A DNA stretch of 64,000 nt from Paenibacillus antarcticus (GTDB taxonomy: Bacteria > Bacillota > Bacilli > Paenibacillales > Paenibacillaceae), in the NCBI RefSeq assembly GCF_001637225.1, contig NZ_LVJI01000048.1, positions 236,521-300,520 of the forward strand. The letters are read 5' to 3'. Position numbers and translations under genes: made by a program. Below the pieces are notes generated by a model, which made no database searches, was not told the DNA's origin, and worked only from the letters and a program-made list of their open reading frames with translations. Numbering within the stretch: the first letter of the stretch is position 1; each line of letters starts with the position of its first letter. Below are positions 8,558-17,375 of the stretch, one piece after another.

Positions 8558-9979
8558 TTATTTACGCGGAGCCATCATGTGAATTGGGTTACCAAGAGCT
8601 AGCTCGGCACCTTCCATCACGATTTCACCCAATGTTGGGTGAGCATGAATTGTCAAAGCGATGTCTTCAAGTGTTGCACCCATTTCGATAGCCAAACCAA
8701 GTTCAGCAATCAAGTTGGAAGCTTCAAGACCTGCAATGTGGCATCCTAGAACAAGGTCAGTACCTTTTTCAGAGATCAACTTCACGAAGCCGTCAGGGCT
8801 ATTTAGAGACAATGCGCGACCGTTACCGGCAAATGGGAATTTAGCTACAACAACTTCATAGCCTTTATCCTTCGCTTCTTTCTCTGTATAACCAACGCTT
8901 GCACATTCAGGATCTGTGAATGCAACTGCTGGGATACACTTGTAATCAATTACAGATGCATGACCAGAGATAGCTTCAGCAGCTACTTTAGCTTCATAGG
9001 AAGCTTTATGAGCAAGAGCAGGACCTGCTACGATATCACCAATAGCGAAGATGTGTGGGAAGTTCGTACGACCTTGATGGTCAACTTTAACTAATCCACG
9101 TTCGTCCATTTCGATACCTACAAGATCAAGACCAAGTTCACCATCTGTATTCGGACGACGTCCAACTGTAACAAGCAAGTACTCAGCAGTTACTTCTTTG
9201 GACTCTCCACCAACAGAATATTTCACAGTAACGTCTTTATCTGTTTGTGTAGCACTTTCAGCTTTAGCATTAGTGATGATTTCAATACCTGTTTTCGTCA
9301 TGTTCTTAACAACAAGTTTAGTCATATCTGGATCGAAACCGTTAAGTACGGATTCCAAGCCTTCAACGATTGTTACTTTTGTTCCGAATTTCGAGAACAT
9401 TTGACCAAGTTCAGCACCGATATATCCACCACCGATAACAATTAGGCTCTTCGGAATTTCAGGAAGATCCAATGCTTCAGTTGAAGACATAATACGACCA
9501 CCGAATGGGAATGGTTTAAGTTCGATTGGACGAGAACCTGTAGCGATAATACAGTTCTTGAAACGGTAACGTGGAGATTCGTGATCATTGAAGACACGAG
9601 CTTCGTTCTCATTGATGAACATACATTCACCATTGAATACTTCCACTTTGTTACCTTTAAGTAATCCAGCAACGCCACCAGTCAATTTCTTAACAACACT
9701 GTTTTTGAATTCTTGTGTTTTACCGAAATCCACTTTCACGTTGTCTGCACTTACCCCAAATGCAGCACCATGTTGTGCAGACTCATAATGATGAGCAGCA
9801 GCAATCAAAGCTTTGGAAGGAATACAACCGCGGTTAAGGCATACGCCACCAACTTCGGATTTATCCACGATTAATACTTTTTGACCTAGTTGAGCAGCAC
9901 GAATTGCTGCCACATAACCACCAGGACCTGCACCAATGACTAATGTATCGATATCAAGAGAAGCGTCTCCAACTACCAT
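8558..9979 (-). CDS. lpdA: Dihydrolipoyl dehydrogenase (E3)
   Basis: 473 residues. FAD motif GAGPGGYVAAIRAAQLG near residue 17, redox-active disulfide GGVCLNRGCIPSKALI, NAD motif VIGGGYIGAELG near residue 180, and the C-terminal HAHPTLGEIVMEGAELA with the catalytic His-Glu pair. It reoxidises the lipoyl groups of E2 and passes electrons to NAD+. It is last in pdhA-pdhB-pdhC-lpdA, two bases after pdhC, and is followed by the operon terminator. The same subunit may serve other 2-oxoacid dehydrogenases. Confidence 0.95.
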   Translation of the reverse strand: MVVGDASLDIDTLVIGAGPGGYVAAIRAAQLGQKVLIVDKSEVGGVCLNRGCIPSKALIAAAHHYESAQHGAAFGVSADNVKVDFGKTQEFKNSVVKKLTGGVAGLLKGNKVEVFNGECMFINENEARVFNDHESPRYRFKNCIIATGSRPIELKPFPFGGRIMSSTEALDLPEIPKSLIVIGGGYIGAELGQMFSKFGTKVTIVEGLESVLNGFDPDMTKLVVKNMTKTGIEIITNAKAESATQTDKDVTVKYSVGGESKEVTAEYLLVTVGRRPNTDGELGLDLVGIEMDERGLVKVDHQGRTNFPHIFAIGDIVAGPALAHKASYEAKVAAEAISGHASVIDYKCIPAVAFTDPECASVGYTEKEAKDKGYEVVVAKFPFAGNGRALSLNSPDGFVKLISEKGTDLVLGCHIAGLEASNLIAELGLAIEMGATLEDIALTIHAHPTLGEIVMEGAELALGNPIHMMAPRK

Positions 9980-9981
9980 GA

Positions 9982-11304
9982 TTAAACCTCCATTACTAAT
10001 AGCTCAGGGTTATTGAGCAGTGTTTTAATGTAGTTCATAAAGTTTTGTGCAGTAGCGCCATCGATAATACGGTGGTCAAAGCTTAAGGACAATGCCATAA
10101 CTGGTGCAATAACAATTTCACCATTCTTAACTACGGCTTTTTCAGAGATACGACCTGTACCCAAGATTGCAACTTCAGGGAAGTTGATGATTGGAGTAAA
10201 GAACATACCACCAGCAGAACCGATGTTAGAGATTGAAATTGTACTACCCTTCATTTCGTTAGGGGACAATTTACCATCGCGTCCACGAACCGCTAGGTCT
10301 TTGATTGAATCAGCAACCATCCAGATGCTCTTACGATCAGCATCTTTGATTACTGGAACGATCAAGCCATTGTCTGTATCTGTAGCAATACCGATATTGT
10401 AGTATTTCTTGTATACAATTTCGTTGCTTTCTTCATCAATCATTGCGTTAAGAGCAGGGAATTGACGGCAAGCCGCAACAAGTGCTTTCACGATAAATGG
10501 AAGATAAGTAACTTTAATTCCTTTTTTCTCAGCAATTGGTTTCATACGTGTACGGAAGTCCACCAAATCAGTTACATCTACTTCATCCATAATTGTAACG
10601 TGTGGAGCAGTGTAAGCCGATTTAACCATCGCGTTAGAGATCATTTTACGGATACCCTTGAATGGCACGCGCTCTTCTTCACCGCTAGCATTAACCGAAG
10701 TTGTTGCTGCTGAAGTCGCTTTAGGCGCTTCTTCAGTTGAAGCTGCAGCTGCCGGTGCTGATGAAGTTGCTTGACCACCATTCTTAAAGGATTCAACATC
10801 TTCCTTCGTAACTTTACCGTTATTACCAGTACCCGTTACTGTAGAGATATCAATACCTTGTTCACGAGCGAATTTACGCACGCTAGGCGTTGCAAGTACG
10901 TCTTTGTTAGGAGCTGCAGGAGCTGTTGTTGCTGCTCCGCCTTCTTTAGCATCAGCAGGACTGGATCCAGCTGGTGAAGAAGTTGTGTCCGCGCTACCTT
11001 TTGCTGCGTCTGCTTCTTGACTAGAATGATCTCCAGTTGGAGCATCTTGCTCAGGAACGTCACCTACAGCATCAATAACAGCTACAACGTCACCTACGCG
11101 ACATACTTGTCCGTCTTTGGTTAGCACTTCTAGTACTGTACCATCCACTGGACATGGAACTTCAATCACTGCTTTGTCATTCTGTACTTCCATTACGATA
11201 GAATCATCAGTGACTTTATCACCTACTTTGATATGCATCTTGATGATTTCGCCTTCATGTAAACCTTCGCCTAATTCTGGGAAACGGTATTCAAATTTAG
11301 CCAA
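9982..11304 (-). CDS. pdhC: Pyruvate dehydrogenase E2 (dihydrolipoyl acetyltransferase)
   Basis: 440 residues. One N-terminal lipoyl domain with the lipoyl-lysine in QNDKAVIEV (about residue 44). An Ala/Ser/Thr/Gly-rich linker (about 80-125) leads to the E3/E1-binding domain starting ATPSVRKFAREQGID. A second flexible linker leads to the catalytic domain, ending with the active-site motif SFDHRIIDGATAQNFM. It forms the core of the pyruvate dehydrogenase complex and makes acetyl-CoA. It lies between pdhB and lpdA in a tightly packed operon. Confidence 0.95.
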   Translation of the reverse strand: MAKFEYRFPELGEGLHEGEIIKMHIKVGDKVTDDSIVMEVQNDKAVIEVPCPVDGTVLEVLTKDGQVCRVGDVVAVIDAVGDVPEQDAPTGDHSSQEADAAKGSADTTSSPAGSSPADAKEGGAATTAPAAPNKDVLATPSVRKFAREQGIDISTVTGTGNNGKVTKEDVESFKNGGQATSSAPAAAASTEEAPKATSAATTSVNASGEEERVPFKGIRKMISNAMVKSAYTAPHVTIMDEVDVTDLVDFRTRMKPIAEKKGIKVTYLPFIVKALVAACRQFPALNAMIDEESNEIVYKKYYNIGIATDTDNGLIVPVIKDADRKSIWMVADSIKDLAVRGRDGKLSPNEMKGSTISISNIGSAGGMFFTPIINFPEVAILGTGRISEKAVVKNGEIVIAPVMALSLSFDHRIIDGATAQNFMNYIKTLLNNPELLVMEV

Positions 11305-11337
11305 TGTTTTTACCTCCTTATTAATGACTGCGAGCTG

Positions 11338-12315
11338 TTAGTATTCCAACACGGTATTAACAGCTTTGATAATACGTGCTGGTGTTGGGAGCCATGAATC
11401 TTCGATCTGTGCAAAAGGATAAATAGTGTCTGGACCCGCAACACGAAGTACTGGAGCTTCCAAGTGTAGAATAGCTTTTTCGTTGATTTGAGCAATAACT
11501 TCAGCTGCAATACCAGCACTCTTCTGTGCTTCCTGTACAACAATTGCACGATTCGTTTTCTTAATAGATGTAACAATCGTATCTATATCAAGTGGATTTA
11601 ATGTACGTAAGTCAATAATTTCCGCTTTGATTCCTGATTTCTCCAATTCATCAGCTGCTTTCGTAGCTGTGTGAACAGTCATTCCGTAAGAAATGATGGT
11701 TACATCGGAACCTTCACGAACGATATTAGCTTTACCAAGTTCAATGGTGTATTCACCTTCTGGAACTTCTGCACGGAATGCATGATAAAGATTTAAATGC
11801 TCCATAAAGAATACTGGATCGTTGTCGCGAATTGCAGAGATCAATAGTCCTTTTGCATCGTAAGGATTAGATGGTACTACTACTTTAATACCCGGAGTTT
11901 GAGCAATCAAACCTTCCAAGGAATCTGTGTGTAGCTCTGCCGCTTTAACTCCACCACCAAATGGTGTACGGAACACGATTGGAGAATGGTAACGTCCACC
12001 TGAACGGTAACGCATACGAGCTGCTTGAATCAACATTTGATCCATCGCTTCAAAGATAAATCCAATAAATTGAATCTCAGCAATTGGACGGAATCCTTGG
12101 ATACCAAGTCCTACAGCTAATCCACCGATTGCGGATTCAGCTAGTGGAGTATCAAATACACGATCTTCTCCGAAAGCTTTTTGCAAACCTTCTGTTACGC
12201 GGAAAACACCACCTACATTCCCTACATCTTCTCCGAAGATCAAGACGTTCGGATCACGTTCAAGTTCTACGCGCATCGCATCACGAATTGCTTCTTTCAT
12301 ATTCATTTGAGCCAT
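11338..12315 (-). CDS. pdhB: Pyruvate dehydrogenase E1 beta subunit
   Basis: 325 residues with the transketolase-type pyrimidine-binding N-terminal domain (FGEDVGNVGGVFRVTEGL, where the glutamate activates thiamine diphosphate) and the C-terminal domain with the E2-contacting tail. It pairs with PdhA to decarboxylate pyruvate and reductively acetylate the E2 lipoyl group. It is 62 bases downstream of pdhA and 33 bases upstream of pdhC, in the canonical Firmicutes order. Confidence 0.95.
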   Translation of the reverse strand: MAQMNMKEAIRDAMRVELERDPNVLIFGEDVGNVGGVFRVTEGLQKAFGEDRVFDTPLAESAIGGLAVGLGIQGFRPIAEIQFIGFIFEAMDQMLIQAARMRYRSGGRYHSPIVFRTPFGGGVKAAELHTDSLEGLIAQTPGIKVVVPSNPYDAKGLLISAIRDNDPVFFMEHLNLYHAFRAEVPEGEYTIELGKANIVREGSDVTIISYGMTVHTATKAADELEKSGIKAEIIDLRTLNPLDIDTIVTSIKKTNRAIVVQEAQKSAGIAAEVIAQINEKAILHLEAPVLRVAGPDTIYPFAQIEDSWLPTPARIIKAVNTVLEY

Positions 12316-12377
12316 TGCTTCATATCCTCCTTAAACATTCGCAGTCACGTTGGTTATTTATATGTTGTAAATTATCT

Positions 12378-13448
12378 CTATTCGAAATCGGCTTTTTGTT
12401 CTTCCAGATATTTCGGTGTAGTCTCGAACATACTGTCAAGCAAACCGGATACTGTCATTTTTTCTGTTTTTTCTGCTTTTTTGATCTGTTCATTTACTTC
12501 AGCCTTAGCTTCTTCTCTTACACGTGCTGTATCTTCTTCAGTCCAAAGACCTTTTTTCTCCAGATACTTAGCAAGGCGTGCAATAGGATCCTTCGCACTC
12601 CATTCCACTTCTTCTTCCTTCGTCCGATATTTACTAGCATCATCAGACAAGGAATGCGGACGGAAACGATATGTTACAGCTTCGATCAATGTTGCACCTT
12701 CGCCATTGCGACCACGTTCAGCAGCTTCTTGTACGGCACTAATGACAGCAAATACGTCCATACCGTCAACTTTAATACCTCTGATTCCCGCAGCTACTGC
12801 TTTATGAGCAATAGATAGGGCCGCTGTTTGTTTGGAGAATGGAGTAGTGATTGCATAACCATTGTTTTGAACAAAGAAAATGACTGGAAGTTTATATACG
12901 CCTGCATAGTTTAGACCTTCATAGAAGTCACCTTCAGACGAACCACCGTCACCTGTATATGTGATAGCTACTTGTTTTTGTTTTTTAAGTTTGAATCCCA
13001 TTGCAATACCCATTGCATGGAGAATTTGCGCACCAATAATAATTTGTGGCATCAATACGTTTACACCTTCTGGAATTTGACCTCCATGTTGGTGACCACG
13101 TGAATATAGGAACGCTTGATAAAGTGGAAGTCCGTGCCATACTAGCTGCGGAATATCACGATATCCAGGACATACAAAATCTTCTTTCTGTAGAGCATAC
13201 TCGCTACCGATCATCGTTGCTTCTTGACCAGACACAGGAGCATAAAAACCAAGACGTCCTTGACGACCTAAGTTAACTGCACGGTCATCCCAAGTACGAG
13301 TAAACACCATACGGTACATAATTTCTTTCAATTGATCATCAGTAAGTTTCGGCATCATAGCTTCATTAACGATTTCACCATCTGGAGATAGAACGGAAAG
13401 CGCTTCTACTTCCTCTGTATACACTTCATAAGGAACCTTGCTCATCAT
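12378..13448 (-). CDS. pdhA: Pyruvate dehydrogenase E1 alpha subunit
   Basis: A thiamine-diphosphate enzyme of about 356 residues. The ThDP/Mg motif TGDGGSSEGDFYEGLNYAGVYKLPVIFFVQNN and the phosphorylation-loop-like YRFRPHSLSDD identify E1 alpha. With PdhB it catalyses the irreversible first step of the complex. The frame opens at GTG 13454, but that codon is itself part of the Shine-Dalgarno GAGGTGA, so the ATGs at 13448 or 13445 are the better starts. It is the first gene of the pdh operon. Confidence 0.94.
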   Translation of the reverse strand: MMSKVPYEVYTEEVEALSVLSPDGEIVNEAMMPKLTDDQLKEIMYRMVFTRTWDDRAVNLGRQGRLGFYAPVSGQEATMIGSEYALQKEDFVCPGYRDIPQLVWHGLPLYQAFLYSRGHQHGGQIPEGVNVLMPQIIIGAQILHAMGIAMGFKLKKQKQVAITYTGDGGSSEGDFYEGLNYAGVYKLPVIFFVQNNGYAITTPFSKQTAALSIAHKAVAAGIRGIKVDGMDVFAVISAVQEAAERGRNGEGATLIEAVTYRFRPHSLSDDASKYRTKEEEVEWSAKDPIARLAKYLEKKGLWTEEDTARVREEAKAEVNEQIKKAEKTEKMTVSGLLDSMFETTPKYLEEQKADFE

Positions 13449-13485
13449 CTTCACCTCAACAAAAAAATTTGATTATCATGTGCGC

Positions 13486-13598
13486 CTGTTATAGAATTAT
13501 TATATACCTGTTCTATACGTTAAGTCAAAGGTAAATACGTTATAAATCAATTATTTTGATTTTGTATGTATAACAGCCCAAAATAATTGGTATAACAG
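13486..13598. promoter_or_regulatory. Three copies of TATAACAG around the pdhA promoter
   Basis: The octamer occurs on the plus strand at 13569-13576 and 13591-13598 (22 bases apart, as 9-mer GTATAACAG) and on the minus strand at 13493-13486, next to the predicted pdhA transcription start. Placement suggests a regulator site; no known regulator is assigned. Confidence 0.35.
13499..13528 (-). promoter_or_regulatory. SigA-type promoter of the pdh operon
   Basis: On the minus strand: -35 TTGACT (13528-13523), 18-base spacer, perfect -10 TATAAT (13504-13499). Transcription would start around 13492, about 45 bases before the pdhA ATG. Confidence 0.7.
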
Positions 13599-13701
13599 TT
13601 AGAACAATTAAACAACACAGCAATGAATTACTTCACAATAATATCTTAGCTTATCGCTTCTCCCATTGCAAAAAAATCAACCCAAGAAAAGGTGACCTCA
13701 G

Positions 13702-14433
13702 ATGACCGATTCTCGTTACTTAAAACGGACCATTATAAAAGAAGAAATAAACAGTAAATACCTTTCAGAAACTCGTAATCTTCGTATCTATTTACCTCCT
13801 GGATACAATGAAATTGTTAGCTACCCTGTCGTATACTGCCAAGATGGTGAAGAGTTTTTCAATTTCGGTCGTATTGCTACCATTGCCAATGGCCTCATTC
13901 TTGATGGAGGTGCTGAACCTTTTATTATTGTTGGCGTGGAAGTCGATACAGCCGTCCGTACAGCAGAATATGCACCATTTGGTAACAGATTTGAGGCATA
14001 CGTGAAATGTTTTGCTGAAGAAATTATCCCCTATGTGCAGCAGAAATATCCCGTCCGAACCGAGACATCCGAAACTTTGATTGCTGGTGACTCCCTTGGT
14101 GGTAGTGTATCTCTTCATATTGCCCTACAATATCCACATTTGTTTACGCGAGTTCTTAGCTTGTCCGGCGCTTATTATGAAGCTTCACAACAAATCATTG
14201 CTTCTGAATCGGACCTTTCTTGGTTAAATATCTTCATGATTGTTGGTCTGCAAGAGAATGAATTCACAACTGACACAGGAACATATGATTTCGTCCAACT
14301 AAATAGAGATACGAAGAACCTTCTAGAAACACGTGGAGCACAAGTCCATTATGAAGAAAAAGAGGGTCGTCATCTTTGGGGGTTCTGGCAAAAAGAATTA
14401 CCCGATGCACTGTTGTATTTTTTTGAAGAATAA
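13702..14433 (+). CDS. Alpha/beta hydrolase of the esterase D / enterochelin-esterase type
   Basis: 243 residues. The N-terminus (RNLRIYLPPGYN...YPVVYCQDGEEFF) is the characteristic lead into the esterase D-like fold. The nucleophile elbow is GDSLGG at about residues 132-137, and a late histidine (EGRHLWGFW) can complete the triad. No signal peptide is visible, so it is cytoplasmic. Substrates in this family range from siderophores to acyl esters, and nothing nearby points to one. GGTGA ten bases before the ATG supports the start. It diverges from the pdh operon and has its own terminator. Confidence 0.8.
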   Translation: MTDSRYLKRTIIKEEINSKYLSETRNLRIYLPPGYNEIVSYPVVYCQDGEEFFNFGRIATIANGLILDGGAEPFIIVGVEVDTAVRTAEYAPFGNRFEAYVKCFAEEIIPYVQQKYPVRTETSETLIAGDSLGGSVSLHIALQYPHLFTRVLSLSGAYYEASQQIIASESDLSWLNIFMIVGLQENEFTTDTGTYDFVQLNRDTKNLLETRGAQVHYEEKEGRHLWGFWQKELPDALLYFFEE

Positions 14434-14450
14434 GATAGCGAGTTCAAAAG

Positions 14451-14499
14451 TAAATCCTACTCACTCATGTTATGGGACAGGAGGTTAGGATTTATTTTT
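14451..14499 (+). terminator. Terminator after the esterase gene
   Basis: TAAATCCTA pairs with TAGGATTTA across a 26-base loop and is followed by TTTTT. The long loop makes it only moderately convincing. Confidence 0.5.
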
Positions 14500-14533
14500 C
14501 TCCACAAAATGACTGCGCTTTCATAAACATTCT

Positions 14534-14564
14534 TACAAAAAGGCATGTTAATCATGCCCTTTTG
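14534..14564 (-). terminator. Terminator after the phosphatase gene
   Basis: ACAAAAAGGCATG pairs with CATGCCCTTTTGT around a TTAAT loop; on the minus strand the stem ends in a T-run. It lies just after the stop at 14571. Confidence 0.65.
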
Positions 14565-14570
14565 TAATCA

Positions 14571-15035
14571 TTATAGCTTTTCTTTCACAATTTTATCCAG
14601 TAGTACGTCACAACCCGCGTTCATCAAGTTATATACCTCTTCAAAGTTTCCGGTGAAATAAGGATCTGGAACTTCGCGTAATTTCTCTTTGGGCAATAAA
14701 TCCATAAACTGAATGATACTCGCCTCTGTTCCTCCCTCAATTTTACGAAGGTTCGTCAGATTCGATTCATCCATACAGACTATGTACTCAAAAGCACTGA
14801 AATCTTGACTTATCACTTGTCGAGCTGCCATTCCTTCATAACCAATATCATGCGTATCTAATAATTTTTTAGTTCCTTCATGCGGAGGATGACCAATATG
14901 CCAATCTCCTGTACCAGCAGAATCCACAGTAATTTGATCCTCTAGTCCTTGCTTCTTAAGCTTGTCCCGTAGTACGGCTTCAGCCATTGGTGATCTACAT
15001 ATGTTTCCAAGACAGACAAATAGTACGTTAATCAA
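14571..15035 (-). CDS. Low-molecular-weight protein-tyrosine phosphatase
   Basis: 154 residues, the standard size. The P-loop CLGNICRS (C-X5-R-S) lies at the N-terminus and the general-acid aspartate in VPDPYFTG towards the C-terminus. It removes phosphate from protein tyrosine (or arginine in some homologues such as YwlE). It is preceded by the TRIC channel gene on the same strand, 44 bases away, so the two may be cotranscribed. No tyrosine kinase gene is nearby. Confidence 0.9.
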   Translation of the reverse strand: MINVLFVCLGNICRSPMAEAVLRDKLKKQGLEDQITVDSAGTGDWHIGHPPHEGTKKLLDTHDIGYEGMAARQVISQDFSAFEYIVCMDESNLTNLRKIEGGTEASIIQFMDLLPKEKLREVPDPYFTGNFEEVYNLMNAGCDVLLDKIVKEKL

Positions 15036-15079
15036 TTGTGCTCATCCTTTCCAAACAAACGCGTTAGTATACGGATACC

Positions 15080-15712
15080 TTATCCGCTAAGACTTGATGT
15101 AGAATTGCTTATGGAACGTCTTGGCAGTCTCCATTTATAGAAGACAGACAACATTCTAAATACAACGACACATACGAACAATGTAAGTAACTGCCATGAA
15201 TTGTGTAACCAATTCAGTCCAATGGCCAGACCTGCAAGCATCGCCCATACGGCATAAATCTCATCACGCAATACAAGTGGCTTTCGACCCGCAAGTATAT
15301 CACGTATGATTCCCCCACCGATCCCAGTTAAAACAGCGGCCACGAGAACCGCACCTAAAGGGTGATTCATTTCCGTTGCATAGATTGCTCCTTGTATCGC
15401 GAAGGCAGATAATCCAATAGCATCGAATAATGCTTCTGTTTTCTTCCAGTGCTTAATCCATTTCAGAGGTAGTATAAAAGCAATCACGACAGAAATAAGC
15501 GCTAGACGAATCAGTAATCCCTGAGTCCATAACGACGTCACAGGAACACCAATTAATACATTTCGTATAATACCTCCACCAAATGCTGTGACAAGTCCTA
15601 AGACGATCACTCCGAGGATATCATACTCTTCTTCCATTGCAACAAAAGCGCCTGACATCGCAAACGCAATCGTTCCGATAATACTAAACCACTCAAATAT
15701 ATGCATATCCAC
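15080..15712 (-). CDS. Trimeric intracellular cation (TRIC/UPF0126) channel family protein
   Basis: 210 residues, almost entirely hydrophobic, with about seven membrane segments. The two glycine-rich repeats (AFGGGIIRNVLIG near residue 45 and GIGGGIIRDILAG near residue 130) mark the internal duplication of the TRIC/UPF0126 family. Characterised bacterial TRIC proteins are homotrimeric K+ or Na+ channels; the ion is unknown here. An in-frame ATG two codons downstream of the first is an equally good start. Confidence 0.85.
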   Translation of the reverse strand: MDMHIFEWFSIIGTIAFAMSGAFVAMEEEYDILGVIVLGLVTAFGGGIIRNVLIGVPVTSLWTQGLLIRLALISVVIAFILPLKWIKHWKKTEALFDAIGLSAFAIQGAIYATEMNHPLGAVLVAAVLTGIGGGIIRDILAGRKPLVLRDEIYAVWAMLAGLAIGLNWLHNSWQLLTLFVCVVVFRMLSVFYKWRLPRRSISNSTSSLSG

Positions 15713-15877
15713 TAGAGCGACCTCTTTCCTATCATGATGCTGTCACCATTGTAATCATGACAATATGAATTGTGCAACAATGAATTCTCATTTATACTTG
15801 TTTTTATCTTCAATTAAGTATGGAAGGTTCGTTTTTATTTCCATCTATCTATTAAAATGATCTTGGAGGACATACAT

Positions 15878-16519
15878 ATGACACATAAACGCGTAATCAT
15901 TTTTTCAGGTGGTAGCCTTTATCCAGAGTTCTTGGATCAAATCCAAAAAGATGACTACATTATAGGAGCCGATAAAGGTGCCTTATTTTTAATCAATAAT
16001 AACGTCCATCCTCATATATCCGTTGGAGATTTCGATTCCATCTCGGAAGAGGAGAAATTAATTGTTTCTTCATCTAGTGGTGAAATGATGGACTGCGATG
16101 CGATAGATAAGAATCTTACAGATACTGAACTAGCCTTTGAGATCGCTCTTAAACAACGTCCTACGCATATTCTATTAATTGGTGGAACAGGTACTCGTCT
16201 TGATCATACGTTAGCTAACATTCAGATGCTAAATAGAGCACTGCAACACCACACATCACTCACGATACTCGACAAGAACAATTACATTTCGATGACTGGC
16301 TCTTCACTTGAAGTCACCAATTTGGGGTACACTTATGTTTCACTCCTACCGATGACTGCTGAAGTGACGGGTATTACTATAGAAGGATTTGAGTATCCGC
16401 TAGAGAATGCAACTTTAAAATTAGGACAATCTCTAGGGATTAGTAATCGCCTTACAGGTGAAAAGGGTTCCGTCTCTATCGAAAGTGGGTTGTTACTCGT
16501 GATCCAAAGCAAAGATTAA
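15878..16519 (+). CDS. thiN: Thiamine pyrophosphokinase
   Basis: About 213 residues. VIIFSGGSLYPEF, then GADKGALFL and VGDFDSIS form the N-terminal catalytic domain of thiamine pyrophosphokinase; LLIGGTGTRLDHTLANIQML carries the second conserved patch, and the C-terminal beta domain ends in GSVSIESGLLLVI. It converts thiamine to thiamine diphosphate using ATP, the cofactor of PdhA and PdhB. The frame opens at 15857, but GGAGGA at 15865-15870 places the start at ATG 15878. It is monocistronic with a strong terminator. Confidence 0.9.
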   Translation: MTHKRVIIFSGGSLYPEFLDQIQKDDYIIGADKGALFLINNNVHPHISVGDFDSISEEEKLIVSSSSGEMMDCDAIDKNLTDTELAFEIALKQRPTHILLIGGTGTRLDHTLANIQMLNRALQHHTSLTILDKNNYISMTGSSLEVTNLGYTYVSLLPMTAEVTGITIEGFEYPLENATLKLGQSLGISNRLTGEKGSVSIESGLLLVIQSKD

Positions 16520-16551
16520 ATTAATACAATTTTGTAATTAATATGATTCAA

Positions 16552-16600
16552 TAGAAAACGCCAAGAACGCTATGACAGCATAGATTCTTGGCGTTTTCTA
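16552..16600 (+). terminator. Terminator after thiN
   Basis: TAGAAAACGCCAAGAA pairs perfectly with TTCTTGGCGTTTTCTA. The stem carries its own A- and T-rich ends, so it can act in both directions. Confidence 0.75.
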
Positions 16601-16787
16601 TGTCTACACAAACCAATTAATTAATTATTTGTAACTTTTAATCAAATTTTAATAAAGCAACTCTAGCGACTGGTGTATCAGTCTTTTCTAGTAGATGTCC
16701 AAATATTAGGTTGTTACAAAACTGTTATACTTGGTTTCGAGCACAACTAGACACTATTAAAACAGAAACTATCGGAGGTACTACAAC

Positions 16788-17297
16788 ATGACTAAACATA
16801 CATGGACTCATAGATTTGCAGTAATAGGAATATGCTCATCTCTTGCTTTAACGGCTGCAATTACCGTCGCTAGCCCAGTTGCTGAAGCAGCAACAACCGC
16901 TACTGCCACCACATCCAAAGCAACAAAAATCATAAACTACGGAAAAACTTTTATGGGAACGCCATATAAATTCGGTGCTGCTACAACCACGACTAGAAAT
17001 TTCGACTGTTCATCACTTATGAAACGAATCTATGGTAAATATGGTGTTACATTACCACGTACATCTGTAGCACAATCCAAAATGGGTGTTGCTGTTTCTA
17101 AAGCTAATCTCAAAAAAGGAGACCTCGTATTCTTCTCCACAGGAAGTAGATCGACTGGAAAGAATATTACTCATGTAGCTACGTATATCGGTAACGGGAA
17201 AATCCTTCATACGTACGGAAAACCTGGTGTTATCATCTCAGACCTTAACAAAGGTAACTGGAAGAAAACATATGTAAAAGCACGTCGGGTCCTTTAA
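16788..17297 (+). CDS. Secreted NlpC/P60 peptidoglycan hydrolase
   Basis: 169 residues with a signal peptide (positive start MTKHTWTHR, hydrophobic core, likely cleavage near AEAAT at about 35). The rest is one NlpC/P60 domain: catalytic cysteine in FDCSSLMKRIYGKYG, histidine in THVATYIG, and a further polar residue in the HTYG region. Such enzymes cut D-Glu-diaminopimelate bonds in stem peptides. No cell-wall-binding repeat is present. The gene has a good AGGT-type ribosome binding site and a terminator of its own. The 268-base leader holds no riboswitch I could recognise. Confidence 0.88.
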   Translation: MTKHTWTHRFAVIGICSSLALTAAITVASPVAEAATTATATTSKATKIINYGKTFMGTPYKFGAATTTTRNFDCSSLMKRIYGKYGVTLPRTSVAQSKMGVAVSKANLKKGDLVFFSTGSRSTGKNITHVATYIGNGKILHTYGKPGVIISDLNKGNWKKTYVKARRVL

Positions 17298-17326
17298 TCT
17301 CAATCAATCATACTTTATATATATCA

Positions 17327-17358
17327 AACTGACAGTCTAACGACTGTCAGTTTTTTTG
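17327..17358 (+). terminator. Terminator after the NlpC/P60 gene
   Basis: AACTGACAGTC pairs with GACTGTCAGTT around TAAC, then TTTTTTT. Confidence 0.85.
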
Positions 17359-17375
17359 TGCGAACGTAGACTTTC

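Noticed and set aside
16600..16787. ydaO/c-di-AMP riboswitch before the NlpC/P60 gene
   Set aside because: This class often precedes such genes, but I could not find its conserved core.
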